DNA from: Dirofilaria immitis
Lineage: Eukaryota > Nematoda > Chromadorea > Rhabditida > Onchocercidae
NCBI GenBank assembly: GCA_024305405.1
Contig: JAKNDB010000108.1
Location: forward strand, 1-64,000
DNA length: 64,000 nucleotides
Direction of reading: 5' to 3'
In this document: piece after piece, positions 35,401 to 47,920 of the stretch
Numbering within the stretch: position 1 is the stretch's first letter
How the letters are laid out: each line of letters starts with the position of its first letter
Notes under the pieces: model-generated
The model's database searches: none
Told to the model about the DNA's origin: nothing
The model's input: the letters and a program-made list of their open reading frames with translations, nothing else
Program-made: the position numbers and the translations under genes

Positions 35401-38103
35401 TTATCTTCGCCGCTTTGTATTTTTGATATCCAGGGAATCCGGTTCTTCTGGTAATTCATTTAAATAGCGTTCACGCAAAGCTTCTATTGCTTTACACCAT
35501 TCCAATGCATTTCTCTCCGGATCAAATAAATAATAAGTACGGCTGGGCTAAAAATATTACAAATCAAAATGCTCATATTTCTTAATATTTGCTTTTTTTT
35601 TACTAGGAAAATGCATTATAATAACAAACCGTATGCACGAAGAAAGTTCGAAAATTTTTCGCTTCAACTCGCAACTTCTGGCAGAACGGTATTTTGCCTT
35701 TCAGTTCCATACTTATGGGGTCCACATAAAATATATGTGGCCCTTCTGTCAGCAAAAACATCCTTCTTCGCGCAAATAACCCCTAAACCAAATTTTCGAC
35801 GCCCAAACATATTAGTGTACTAGTTTGGTTTACTTCTTTGTACCTCATTTTCAAGCTCGAAATCATGAATTAATCAGTAGAAACAGAAACAATAACCTTT
35901 GACATAATTTATATATTTTAACAAATAATGATACGTGACATGACTCAAATGTAAATATTAGTATGAAATCAGCGAAATATTTCCACATAGCAAAATATGC
36001 AGTAGATCCACAAACCTTCTCATTTCTCCTCTCACTCCCAAAATTCTAAAATTATATAATTCATATACAACTAGGACTGACTTTCTTTTTATCCAATAAA
36101 CCACTTTTGATAATCAAATTCCCTCCACAAAACGATGGTATTTATGTTCTTTCCGCTGAATATTCAGCTTCTTTTCACGCAATCCAGCTGAATCGGATTC
36201 TTCTGTTTCCCAATTAGCTTTATTTTGGCTGCAATAAAGTTTTTCACAAATCTAGCTATAAATCCACATGTTTTATTCCATTCATTAATAAACAAATACA
36301 ACCTGGAAGAGCAGAAATCCTTTAGAGAAAGACCTAGCAAACGGGTTATTGCTGCATCATCAAGACCGGGTTCTATGTCATCTGGAAAATGGTAATCGCT
36401 GTGGAAAGCTGGTTCTCCACAACTGGCGGGTAAATATGGTTTAAAAGGCGGCGGCGTTTTTGTGATCAAATTATCCCAGTCAACTGTAGCAAAGTATGGA
36501 TGAGAACGAATAGCCTCAATACCACCTGTTTCTTCAGAACCAAGACGTTTATTCGGATCGAATACCTGAAATAAAAATAGAATATTAGTAGAACGATGAT
36601 TATCAAAAACGAAATCAATAATTCATGAATTAGAAAAAGCGAAAAACCTGAGCAGTGGTGTGAAAACGCACCAAGAATTTCCGAACGAGATCTTTGGGAA
36701 GGTCTGGGAAACCATCAGGAAAATTGTAATCCAGTTTCTGAATCTTTTGAAATGTATGGTAATCATTAATAGCTCGAAATGGTGGCAATCCAGAAACCAT
36801 TTGAAAAATTATTGCACCCAAAGCCCAGTAATCACATCTAGAAAGAGCAGAAAGTGAGAATCATAATGCCTTGAATAAGTATTTCAAACATAACTCTGAA
36901 ACTAACGACGGGCCAACTTCTCCATTCACCAGTACTTCTGGTGAAAGATATTGCGCAGTACCAACGAATGTTGATCGACTACGATGGTGTTCTTCCTGAA
37001 GAGCACTTTTCGTATCTGTTTCATCTGTAATTTCAAAACCAGTGAAGAAATTATGCTAACTAGTTTTATATTCAACGTGTAATTGACATCTAGCTTACCT
37101 TCTGCTGAATTAATAAATTTTGCTGTGCCAAAATCAGATAACATTATGTGCCAATTTTCTCCAAGCAAAATATTTTCTGGTTTCAAATCCCTATGAATAA
37201 TGCCACATTTATGAAGCATATCGATCGCGCAAACAAGTTCAGCCGAATAAAACAAGGTTACCTGCAAAATTATGCATCAAGGAAAAAAGTGTATGATTTT
37301 TGCAATGCAGATATTATAAGTTCAATATACTATGAATTCATCTATAATTTTATAATTTATAAATATTTTTGGTTATTTCAGGGCTTCATTTATCAGAAAA
37401 ACTCCCGCTAGCACCATATGAGCAATAAATATCAAAACCACTTACATCTTCGTCAAAGGAACCAAGACGATGCAAATATGTTAACAAATCACCATTTTTT
37501 GCATAGGTCATAGCAAAATCTATAAATATTTTCATAAGTTTTCAAATTGCAACTAGTAACAAGTGAATAAACAGCAGATATTGCAAAACTTACAAAGACG
37601 GGTGGCATCTTGGAAAGTACAATACAGGGATACGAAATATGGATGCCCGCCGTGCAAATAAGTCAACGAAGTCATTATGTCTTTCTCACGCATAACCGAT
37701 ATCACCTTAAGAAATAATAATTCAATTATTCTCGCTATTAATACAAAATCTCTATCATTCATTTAATATTCTGTAGCAAATTTTGCTTCGTTTAGTTCTT
37801 TTCTTCAGGGAAATCAATCTTAAAACGCAAATTCCGATAAAAAATATGCCTTATCATGCCGTCGAATTAAATCCTTGTTGAGTACTTTTAGAGCAAATTC
37901 CTTTCCACTGGATACTTCACGAGCGCGATATATCTGTAAATTCAAAATAGTCGTAACACACAAGACAGTGTATATTGTGCATTCATTTCCCATAAACCTT
38001 ACCGTAGAAAAACAACCTTCACCCAGTATTTGCAGAAAAAAGAAATCAACAGCACTCTTTGCACTGGCTGCATACCATTTTTTAGCATTTGTATCATTAC
38101 CAT
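35401..38103 (-). CDS. pdk-1: 3-phosphoinositide-dependent protein kinase 1 (PDK1)
   Basis: PDK1 phosphorylates the activation loop of AKT, SGK and related AGC kinases at PIP3 membranes. Minus-strand exons: 38103-38003 (LGEGCFST glycine loop), 37933-37850 (ALKV lysine), 37705-37594, 37519-37446 ([12 protein letters not shown]), 37261-37099 (HRDLKPEN and DFGTAK), 37024-36907 ([12 protein letters not shown]), 36837-36672 (LPPFRA), 36565-36303 (EPGLDD), 36228-36082, 35782-35630 (GLFARRR) and 35547-35401 (PH-domain end). All kinase motifs and the C-terminal PH domain are present. The frame is intact except for one missing base near 36116 in [11 protein letters not shown], probably an assembly error. 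The intron after 37850 has a GC donor. The first coding exon is unresolved; 38527-38420 (MFTPRKFLVT) is a candidate but its phase does not fit. Confidence 0.93.
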
Positions 38104-38109
38104 CTGCGA

Positions 38110-41100
38110 AATCGACGATTTCTTAATCTATAAAAGTACGAAGAGTATTATATGACTCAAGAAATTTATCTAGAAAAAATAAAGAATTAATGATCGCCGG
38201 ATACAATCATTCTTCTTTTGAAAATAATTTCATTAATCGTCTGCCGTATTCAGGAAATTCTGGATATAATAATGAAAACATTTCGTAAGTTGCATTCGTC
38301 AAATGAATACGGAGAGTTTGAATGCCATGCTAGTAATTAATTACTAATACGTAAGAGTAATGTAATATCAATGATTCATTGTGAAATGAATACAATAATA
38401 AGATTAAGCGAAAGTATAAGACCTGTCTGCCCACAGGCATGTCTTTGTTGCACATTGCTTTATCGTCTTTATCCGCAAAATGAACAAGCACATTTGCAGT
38501 CACTAAAAATTTCCGAGGAGTAAACATTCATTCAACTTGATTCCAAGAATGCCCTACTGAAAAAAAAAAAGAAAAAAAAGGAACAACTTAGACATTCATC
38601 CAATTCAAACATAGAGATAGACTGTTGTTGCTACGAAAACAGCAAGCAATAAGATACCGAAAAATTTATCACATCCTATGTAGTCTAAGGCATGTGTCAC
38701 TCAAACCTCGAATTACCTAGAGTGGAATTGCAAGCCTCGTTCTAACAATATTTAGAAAAGTTCGCAACACTACCAGAAAATTGCTGAAAACATTTAAGCA
38801 TAGTAAACGCTTAAAATAAACCTATTCTCCTATTAGTGTGCACTGAGCAACATTTTCCTCTTTCTCAAGTACTATATTTTTTACTGCTAATGATGAAAGG
38901 GGAGACTAGAGGAGTAGCCTACTTATAACAGTATTATACTGAACACAATATTAGATACAGTACCATGAGAGGAATAAACAAACCATTAGTGGATGGGGAA
39001 TTGCTGTCTGCATCAAATACGATAGGCAAGTAATTATGTGCAACGATTTACCATCAGGTTATCGGAATGTACAACAATAGCTATCCAAAATCATCAGACT
39101 CGTTATTTCCTCCTTGCGCTTTCCCACATTAACTTCGTTCTGAGGAATGTGTAATTTATTTATTTATTAGCTATTTCTCATTTACTAAAAAGGCAACGAT
39201 TGTTTAACTTTCTCCTTGTCTTTCTCACTAACTCTATTCGATCTAAATTTCACGTACACGCCACGCCATTCACGATTGTACATGAACTCACATATCGCAG
39301 CAAATATAGTAAACAAATCGAACCCACTCCACATCATAATCGACGTGACGAATCCCCACACGAGTGTTACATTTATAAAATTCGAACAATGTATGTACAT
39401 TATAGCAATGAGGCTAATGGTTTGTCGAGAATGATACTTGAGATCGAGAGTGATTATTGGGTTGTGGCTGTATTCTGTTGCATTCTTCTTTCAATTTCTT
39501 TCATATATCCAAATTTATTACTCAAATTAAACGAAGAAATTATTTCATATCGTCGCTTGCACGGCCGGACGAATACATCAATTATCACGGTTAACTTTCG
39601 ATTTTGCTGCAATTGGTTCTTGCTATTTAGCTGTGCTTTCTTTTATTCGCTTTTGTTTTCATTACTTTCGCTTAGTTGGCTTTAGTATGATCATAAAAGA
39701 ATCCAAGTTAAGCTCAGACAAAAATGAGCTCTTATTGGTTTCTCCTAATATACCAAATATTTAAATTTAATAATTAGAATAATTATATTTGGTGTAATAC
39801 TTGGAGAGAAGCAAACTTAATGCAGGAGAGATAATACAGTAATATTTCTGAGAGCGAAAGCAGAGGCGATCATATTTTTCGTTAACATCAAGTAGTTTTC
39901 AAAGATCATTTTAATTCTTGTCGATGACTGGTGTACTTTGTAGCACTCGAACTTTTAAGAAGCAGTCGCACCGCACTGCTTTTTAAAAGTTATGCCTTAT
40001 TTTTAAAGAAGATGACAGAGACTGAGATTGAGATTTTATGAAAGAACTGAAATCTGCTCTAATATTAAATAATTATAATGTGTCGAGTTATGACAAAAGA
40101 TTTGAAAATAAGGAATAAGCGGAAATGATCGAGAAGTGGATAATAATGAGTTTGAAATCAGCAATAAAAGAAGTAGTGATTGAATGCATCCATAACTTAA
40201 AGCAACGGTAAATATGACTTGGAATCTATCGGAAACAAAATATGAGTAAAATTAGCTATTTTATGATCACTGTATAGCACGAAACTCCTTTCAGTTTTTG
40301 GGAGCAATCAGCGAGTGTTGCTAGAATACGTATGTATAGTCCTCATTGTTGAAAAAGTGTTATGCAAAATATTCAACGCCAAAGATCCAGAGATACTGAT
40401 GAATACTGCTTGAACGATGGAAGCAAATATCAGTTATGATTAACCATGTCTCATTAAAAACGCTAATTGATTATCTTTATTGAATTTCATCCATTAACTA
40501 TTTCATTTTTATATTAAAAAGACCAAGATACCATAGTGATTTATTGTTATTCAAGATGAATCCAATATATATGGAATTTTTTAAAACTCGGACAAACTAA
40601 ATTTAATCAGACGCAGCGGTAATTATGAATGATACTTGAAGTGATATATTTGAAAAGTCGCTCTTTTCATAGTATTTTAGAAGTAGCGCCAAATACGCAC
40701 GACTCAAGTTTTATTAGAAAGGTAAATTATTTTGAATTCTCAAGTATGAATGTTGCTATTTAAATATTGAGTATTGATTTAAGCGCCATCTTTGAATTCT
40801 TTTAATCGCAAAGTTTTAGTTCTTTCGTTAAAATTATTTTTCCATCTGCATAGCTGAGAAAATATCTCCAGGATCGTGAGTTTTCCACAACAAATAAGAA
40901 TTGAAGCGTTTCCTACTAGGAAAAAGAGATTCTGAATCGGCACAAATATTTATTTCAACCAAATATTTGCATTATCACAAGAAATAATCACACTCTCTTG
41001 ACATCTTGATGCATAGTTATCTTATCCTCTTGCAAGAAGCATGAGTATCAATGATTAGTGCATTTGCTCAATAAATTAATGGGCATCATTGATATCAGTA

Positions 41101-41780
41101 ATAAAGCAGCCGATCGAATCCACGTTCATCGTTACCTTCATTTCCATTTTGAAAACATTTAGAAAAAACATTTAAAGTTCACCGCTCACTCTTCGACCTT
41201 TCAACTGTTCTCTTTTTGTCGTGTTCAATTGGCTTTATCTCTTGCTCAGTTTCTTCTGATTCATTTAGATGCATTCTTGAGAAGACTATTACACCAATTT
41301 TTTTGTTTTGATATAAAATTCCTTCTCACATCCATTTCTTCTCCCTCACTTCACTCAAGACATTTTTTACATATATCAAGAATGTCGCAGGATGGCTAAT
41401 GAATTTATCCTTAACAATTCATGAATACACAGGTACAGCCAAAAGCCAAAAGGAGACAGCTGAGATTTCCAAAATATCTTAATCAAGCGTATTTGATAGA
41501 ATACACCAGGAACTTATATGTGAGGGTCATAGAATACTACGGCTTTTTTGTTCCGCTTTTTTTATCCACTTTATGCGTTGAAAAAGATGAAATAATCAAG
41601 TTTGCGCTGCAAAAGCACTGCTGTCAAATGGTCAAGCTGTCATAAATTAAAAGTTTACAAGAACGAAGGATATCACAACTGACAACAAATTCTTTTTTTT
41701 TTTAATATTTGAAATATACAAAGCAAAATAAAAATTACAATATGCTTCTGTATCAAAATATATTTTCTGGCGAATTGAAT
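38110..41780. other. Interval between PDK1 and the next gene, one uncertain frame
   Basis: Mostly AT-rich without recognised genes. At 39400-39185 minus, an open frame (VTLVWGFVTSIMMWSGF, then a basic tail VSEKDKEKVKQSLPF) resembles the last exon of a membrane protein, with one hydrophobic segment and a lysine-rich cytoplasmic end. The plus strand of the same stretch (39200-39685) is also open. I cannot decide between them or name a family. Confidence 0.35.
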
Positions 41781-41783
41781 GTT

Positions 41784-44086
41784 ACATTGTGATGGGTAAA
41801 TTTATTAGTTCGGCGACCTCTTGTAGGATGGATTCCGCACAGCGCCTTAAGTCCAACTGTGTTTCATGAGTCAGAAGAAAAGTTTTCATTGATGTAAATA
41901 CTTCTTGAGTGAATCCGCACCGTTTTATCACTTCCATATTTTTCATTATTTGCAATATCATTGCCATTTTCTGAGCAATTTTTCAAATTATATCGAAAAT
42001 GAGTAGTAATGGAACAGACAGATTCCTGCGATTGTTAATCAAGCTGTACCTGTGATTGGTTTGTATCGATCAGATCTTGGCAAAGTATCCCATAAAGAAC
42101 TTTTAAGTCATTATCGTAAAAAGAATCGTAATGAGATCATCTGATACGCAAAAATGTCCATCAGCAACTTAATTGCGCGCAAATCTGAACAACGGACGAT
42201 ATAAAATAAAAATAACAGTAATAAAAATTTGAGAATTTCATATTCAGATAGAGTTCTCTCTTTAATAGGAAAATAAGTCACAGTAGTTTCGCAGCTGATA
42301 TTTTATGAATAAAGATTCCACGGTTATTGCCGTACTAAATATAGAATCTACCTTTATTATCAGCTCTACATCGGTTCAATTGTATCGTGAGTAATTGACC
42401 AAAGGTAAGTGGGGATTTTTATGCAAAGCCTGAATGACAATATTTTCATTCGATTCAAAATGGACATTGAATGATAAAATAAACTGGAAAGCATCTGCAA
42501 AATCTCCTACTATCGAGACTATCTTTGTTAAAAATTCCAAATTCAGAGCATCTGAAAAGAACTCCTGTATAACAACATTGAGCGAAGAATTGAATAAATT
42601 GCATATTTCTTCTTTCTCTGGCTACAAATGTTATCAACCAGACTATTCTGGAACAAAATTAATAAATATAAAATAACTATTTGATTAAGTTAAATTAAAA
42701 GTTTGAAATCGACACCGTACATATTTAAAAATATGAGGTAAAGAAGTATTAATATGCTAAAAACATTTTACCATAATGCGAAGTCGGGAATTTTTCTCCA
42801 GTTGAAAATAATACAGAAAGTAACTGTAAAGATAATACGTCAAGTTCGGTGGGTGGAAAGAGAAATTATTTTGTAACACTAATAGTACCGGTAGCTGCCC
42901 ACCAAGCAGCATTGTTATGATTGATCGGTCTAACAAACAAAGTGAGCGAAATGTCGAAAGCAGCTCGATATGTATTGATTCCTCAGTTCCTAAAAATTGA
43001 ACTTCCGCGAATGCGAAGCTTCGAAGAGAATCTTTCCTTAGCTTCTAAAAGTTCCTTCTGAATTAAATTAATTACGAATGAAAAATTACTATTTGGTAAA
43101 ATGAAACGAGTTGCTCGATGAAGGCATAATCATCCTGACGAAAATGTTTTATAGGTATTCGAACATCAGCTTTCTTCTGTAATTTAAATTTCACGCCAGC
43201 TTCATCAAATGCTTTTTTACAACACATATAGAGAAGTAAAAGTTTCGAACAAATTTTTTGAGTATCTGAATACTAATCAAATTGAATCCGAAATGAAATT
43301 TTGATTCATAACCGCAAGACCACAGAGCACTGCTGTATTATTAAGTTACCAGGAATCCAGAAAAATGCTGCAGAGATTTAACCATCATATCTTCATCGTT
43401 CCGAATAGACCAATCGAGCTGCAGAAGATTTAATACATAACATTTAAATCGATACGTAAATTTCTTTTCATCTCATGATTCCAGTTCAAATTTTGTTGTA
43501 AGCGGCACATAGCTTTTATGGCTAAACAAAAGCGGCAATAAAGCCTATAATATGCATGCATACCTGACCTTTATCCTCAATGTGACTTGTTATGTTGGCA
43601 ATGAGTCGCCCCAATACTCTCGCATCATAACAATTATCCAGATCAATTATATCGTCCTTTTCCAAAGCATTTTTTATAACATGAAGACTATATATATCGG
43701 GCAAATCTCGTAATAAACTGCTCAAGATAATCGATACGGTATTTATACAAATCTCTATAGGAGCATCAGTTTGTTCTCGAATGATGTCAATCAATTCTCG
43801 AGCTTTTTCTTCACTGTTTAATACCGGAACATACATGAACCACTTTGGTTCTTCTATATATTTAACAAAAACTGAAATAACCTCGGAAGAAATCCACATT
43901 ATGTTTGATTTTTGCCGTATATTTATATTATTGAGTCACTGGATGCCATTTTTGATAAGCTCTTCTAATCATCTATCATCATATTTACCAAAAACAACAA
44001 AATAATTCATTTTCACAAACATACATGACACACAACACTTCGAGGACACTCAGCTGGTTTTCACCATCTCCTAGCTTATCATCCAT
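41784..44086 (-). CDS. Unrecognised helical protein, several exons
   Basis: Probable exons on the minus strand: a start near 44086 (MDDKLGDGENQLSVLEVLC), 43871-43564 (FVKYIEEPKWFMYVP through ITSHIEDKGQ), 43418-43350 (LDWSIRNDEDMMVKSLQ, phase-compatible), about 43250-43100 (CKKAFDEAGVKFKLQKK, ADVRIPIKHFRQDDYAF), about 42640-42395 (FLTKIVSIVGDFADAFQF) and a last piece 41967-41784 ending INLPITM. The composition is amphipathic-helix rich, as in armadillo/HEAT-type or scaffold proteins, but I do not recognise the family. Donors GTATGC at 43563 and GTAACT at 43349 and acceptors TTTCAG and CTGCAG support these exons. The joint of the first exon and the middle exon borders are uncertain. Confidence 0.5.
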
Positions 44087-44089
44087 TGA

Positions 44090-45367
44090 TAGTTGATATT
44101 CCTATAAAAATGCAAGTGCCAACAATATTTCTTAAGGAATGAAGTGATACGATTTCGAAAACTTGTAAGGTCCAGGTGTTTACCAGTCAATCACATTGAT
44201 TACACTCCCAATTCGCATATAATTCCGACATTTACTACTTTTAAAAAGTACAAATCAAATTTAATTTCTGAACTGCTTCAAAATATTCTTTCAACATGTT
44301 ACTCATTTATCACACGAAATGAGTAAGAACATTATAACTCCTAAGAATACGAAACTGTTCTAACACTTCTAACCAAAGTTAAAATTAACACAATGATTCC
44401 AATGCGGAGATGGGAAGAATACCAGGAGAAATTATTCCAATTGAAGTGGGCTTCTATTAAATGAGAGAAATGAAGTGTTACAGGTATCCCGATTACACTA
44501 AAGCAAGAGTTTCACCAGATCCAATTATACTTGAACCAAAAAATATAATATAAAAAGTCTCTTTATTTGGTGTAAATTATATCACTCGCATAAGGTCAAC
44601 TTTCCCTCTCTTTGCTCAATTTACCAATGTACATTCATCCAGGTTACTGTGTGCGATTGCATATCACAAGCAGACAGGCATCAGTCTTCTAGCAAGCTCA
44701 AAATCCATACGTCATTCATTTCGCTCAATTCACTTTATGATTGAGCAAACTGATGTATTGAAGATATGTTTTAACTCAATATTACCCGTTGCCCTCATTT
44801 AAAATCAGAAAAATAATCGGAATATCCTACCAGAAATAATTTCAAAAAAATGCATAAAACATTATTCCGACCTAAAAATATGAACACCAGATTTAACTGA
44901 ATCATCACTTCATTAGAAACCAGTAACAAACACTGGAACATTAATTTCACAGAGATAACAAATGAATTGATTAATGAGCCGGAAGATAAGTTACCGGTAG
45001 TTGGAAATATCCTAATAATGCAAGCACAGTATACATTAGTTTAAAGCTCCTACAACATTACAACATAATATACTACCTTATCTCTGATGTGAAATTAGCG
45101 ACCGGAAATATTATACAGAACCCAATGAAAAATAAGCATGCCATTAATTAGAATACAATACGAAAAACAGAACTCAAGTATATAATTAGTATAAAGAAAT
45201 AAATGGATGCCGATTCGTTATAAAGCAGGAATGAAAGAAGCAAACATAAGTTCATGACATGAACAATACTTTCTTGACAAACATCTGCGCAGCATCCTAT
45301 AGGTATTCTCAGTACTGCCAGTAAAAGTACAATGCATTAGTAGTGATGAAAACATCGCAGAAAGATT
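44090..45367. other. Intergenic stretch
   Basis: No feature recognised. Confidence 0.5.
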
Positions 45368-47885
45368 CTAAACGAGACTGAATGCTCGACTGATAATACC
45401 TTGCGCAATTCTCGAAAAATCATCTTCCGAGTCCGAGTCAGAAAATGACCATACTCCGGTAAGTAACGAAAGCCTTCGTCTGAAAAAGCCACAATTACCT
45501 ACTTACTATTTATTATATTTAATAAGAGGATATTAAATTTTTTCTAATTTTAATTATCTGATGAATTACTTGAACAAATAACATAATTAAACAAATAATA
45601 ATTATTATTTGAATATATATTAATGATATTTTATTAATTTAATAGATAATGACCCTCAACCAGACGTACATCTTCCCACAAAAAAAAATTAAAACTGAAA
45701 ATAACTTTATATAGTAAAAGAACCTTTGAAGAGTCCGTGGACTATCACCTTCCACAATGGTGCCATCTGGCAGTTCATGTTTGTAGAAACACTTATTCCC
45801 GAATGGACAATCATCGATATACCCTTCTTTCACATATTTGCACTGCTTCTGTTTCGCATTTTCACGAAATCTAGCAATCAGATCATCCTTATCTGCTTGA
45901 TCTTCGATCCAGTACGTGGCTGAAAACACAAGCATATTCAGTTTTTCTTCTCCAGAAATATAAAAGAGAAATATTTAGTTAAACTATGGTTTAAAGTATC
46001 ATTCTAGGAATCGCTAGTAAAAATAATCTTTTAATACTTCTCGAAATAAGAAAGGGTTTTCTTAACAATTGATAAAAATAAAATGAGAATCGCTGACCGG
46101 GAATAACGAAATTTGAATGAGTGCGACATTCAGGACAACTGCGAACTGTCTTCTTCCCGAAATGATCATTCTGATTTCCGCGCCATTGCCGGATACAGTC
46201 TAAACAAAAACAGTGTCTGCAGCCTTCCAGAATTCCAAACCGACTCTTTGTCTCTCTGAAAATTTTCATGCTTATATATGATAATCAAAATTGGCCTTAT
46301 TTTTCCAAAAAAAAAAAAAAACCTCGCACTTTCTATTAAAGCACAGTCCAATAAAATATAAGAAATAAACTCGCCTAATGTTTTCCATACATATACCACA
46401 CACTTTATCAGCCGAGCGTGCTTCAGCAAACGCTTCCTCCATTGCAGCTTCATGAGCGTCCATGCATTCCCGTCGATGCTGTGCACGCTGCTCCATATCT
46501 GTTGGATGCAAGCATGGTACATTACAGAGATCGCACATGTCACCATGCACGAATTGGCACTTATCACCTTTGTCACAGTTCCCCGTTTCGAAATATGGAC
46601 ATAATGGTAACGAAACAAGCGACCTACAACCATCTTCGCACTCTTTCATGTCACTTTATATTCAGGAATAATTCATTTTCTGCAAAAACCTATAATTCAC
46701 CTACCCCGAAGCATTAGTGTTAGCTTCATTTAATGCTGAAATTTTCCAAGAAGGAATAAACTCAGCTGCGTCTACAGAAAAACATGATTGCTCTGATTTA
46801 CCGCTGCTGTTGTTGCTATTGAATCACTGCTGCATCCATTCTCAACTACTGAAATAATGAATAAATAACTTGTTTCATATATTTTACTACCAATTCTCCT
46901 TATATTAGCTTTCTTACAATGACGTATGATTGATATCTTAATAATATATATATACGAAAAAAACATAAGAAATTTAAAAATAGTATTTGTGATAAAACTT
47001 ACCTTTAGCTGAGCTAGAATTTTCTGCAGCACGAGAAAAGCTTTTCACTGTCTTAATCCCATCTAATGGTGGTCGCTTATGATCATACCTTAAAAAACTT
47101 TGAGTACTATTAACGTCGCATACATAATGGTTCTAAATCCCAGTGCTAATTAATTAACATTCGCGATTATGTGTTTTAAGAGAACAAAAAAATTTTAACT
47201 ACTGATATTCAAGCGACTAATTACACTTCTAACGCTTTTATGCTGTACTTTGTTAAGCGGCCTAATGAAACCATTCTAAATTCAACTTGATTCAACAGTA
47301 AAAGCTTCAAATATATAGCTGAACAAAACGAACGAAACATAGTACCTGCAGGAAGTACCAAAAGCACATTTTCCAATTAGATAGTAACGGCATGTTCGAT
47401 CTGGTTTAGAGTTACGATCGTGGGAAAATGGACATGATGAACCTTCGCGACAGATGTTATTCGCAAAATATCGGCATAAAATTTTACTCGTTACAGTAGT
47501 TGTTGATGCTAAAATAAAAAGTATGTTTAGCACCAAAATAATTACCAAATTTCGAGCCCTAAAAGATAAGGATAAAACTGATGCAGCACTAAAACTCTGC
47601 TTTAATACACTTCGTGAGTAATGTAGACGGTCTGTTTAATTCATGCGACATTTAATAATAGTAATGACAAATGATAATTAATAGTAAAGAGAACTAATGC
47701 AGCAAAAGTAGTAGCATTATTTCTCATTTTTTACCATATCCGAATTTTGCACAAATGATTGATGTTATGATGTTACTGTTATTATTAACTAATGTTATTG
47801 CTATTACTACTTTATGAATTTAGAACAAATCCTCGGATCTACTAAACCGCAAGAACTTATAAACTGAACGCTTACCAGCAGCCAT
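45368..47885 (-). CDS. Makorin-type RING/CCCH E3 ubiquitin ligase
   Basis: Eight exons: 47885-47876, 47508-47346, 47088-47003, 46848-46705, 46653-46375, 46255-46098, 45919-45724 and 45479-45368, about 382 residues. Domain order is that of makorins: two N-terminal CCCH fingers (CRYFANNICREGSSCPFSH; CRYYLIGKCAFGTSC with YDH from the next exon), an acidic linker with VDAAEFIPSW, a third CCCH (CPYFETGNCDKGDKCQFVH), the makorin Cys-His motif (CDLCNVPCLHP), a C3HC4 RING (CGICMENI, CRHCFCLDCIRQW, CPECR), and a fourth CCCH (CKYVKEGYIDDCPFGNKC). Makorins bind RNA and ubiquitylate partners; Caenorhabditis has one (lep-2) in developmental timing. Exon 4 lacks one base: its end and exon 5 agree only in the shifted frame. 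The intron after 46375 has a GC donor. Confidence 0.93.
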
Positions 47886-47905
47886 ATGTGCCGAATCTTC
47901 TGTCT

Positions 47906-47920
47906 CGTTCTCCTGGAAAA
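47906..47920 (-). promoter_or_regulatory. Putative trans-splice acceptor of the makorin gene
   Basis: On the minus strand TTTTTCCAG (AG at 47914-47913) stands 28 bases before the ATG at 47885, with no upstream open exon. This is the arrangement expected for a spliced-leader acceptor. Confidence 0.45.

Noticed and set aside
42018..42140. Plus-strand stretch reading AVPVIGLYRSDLGKV
   Set aside because: Looks protein-like but lies within the interval of a minus-strand gene, has no start or splice context and no family I recognise.
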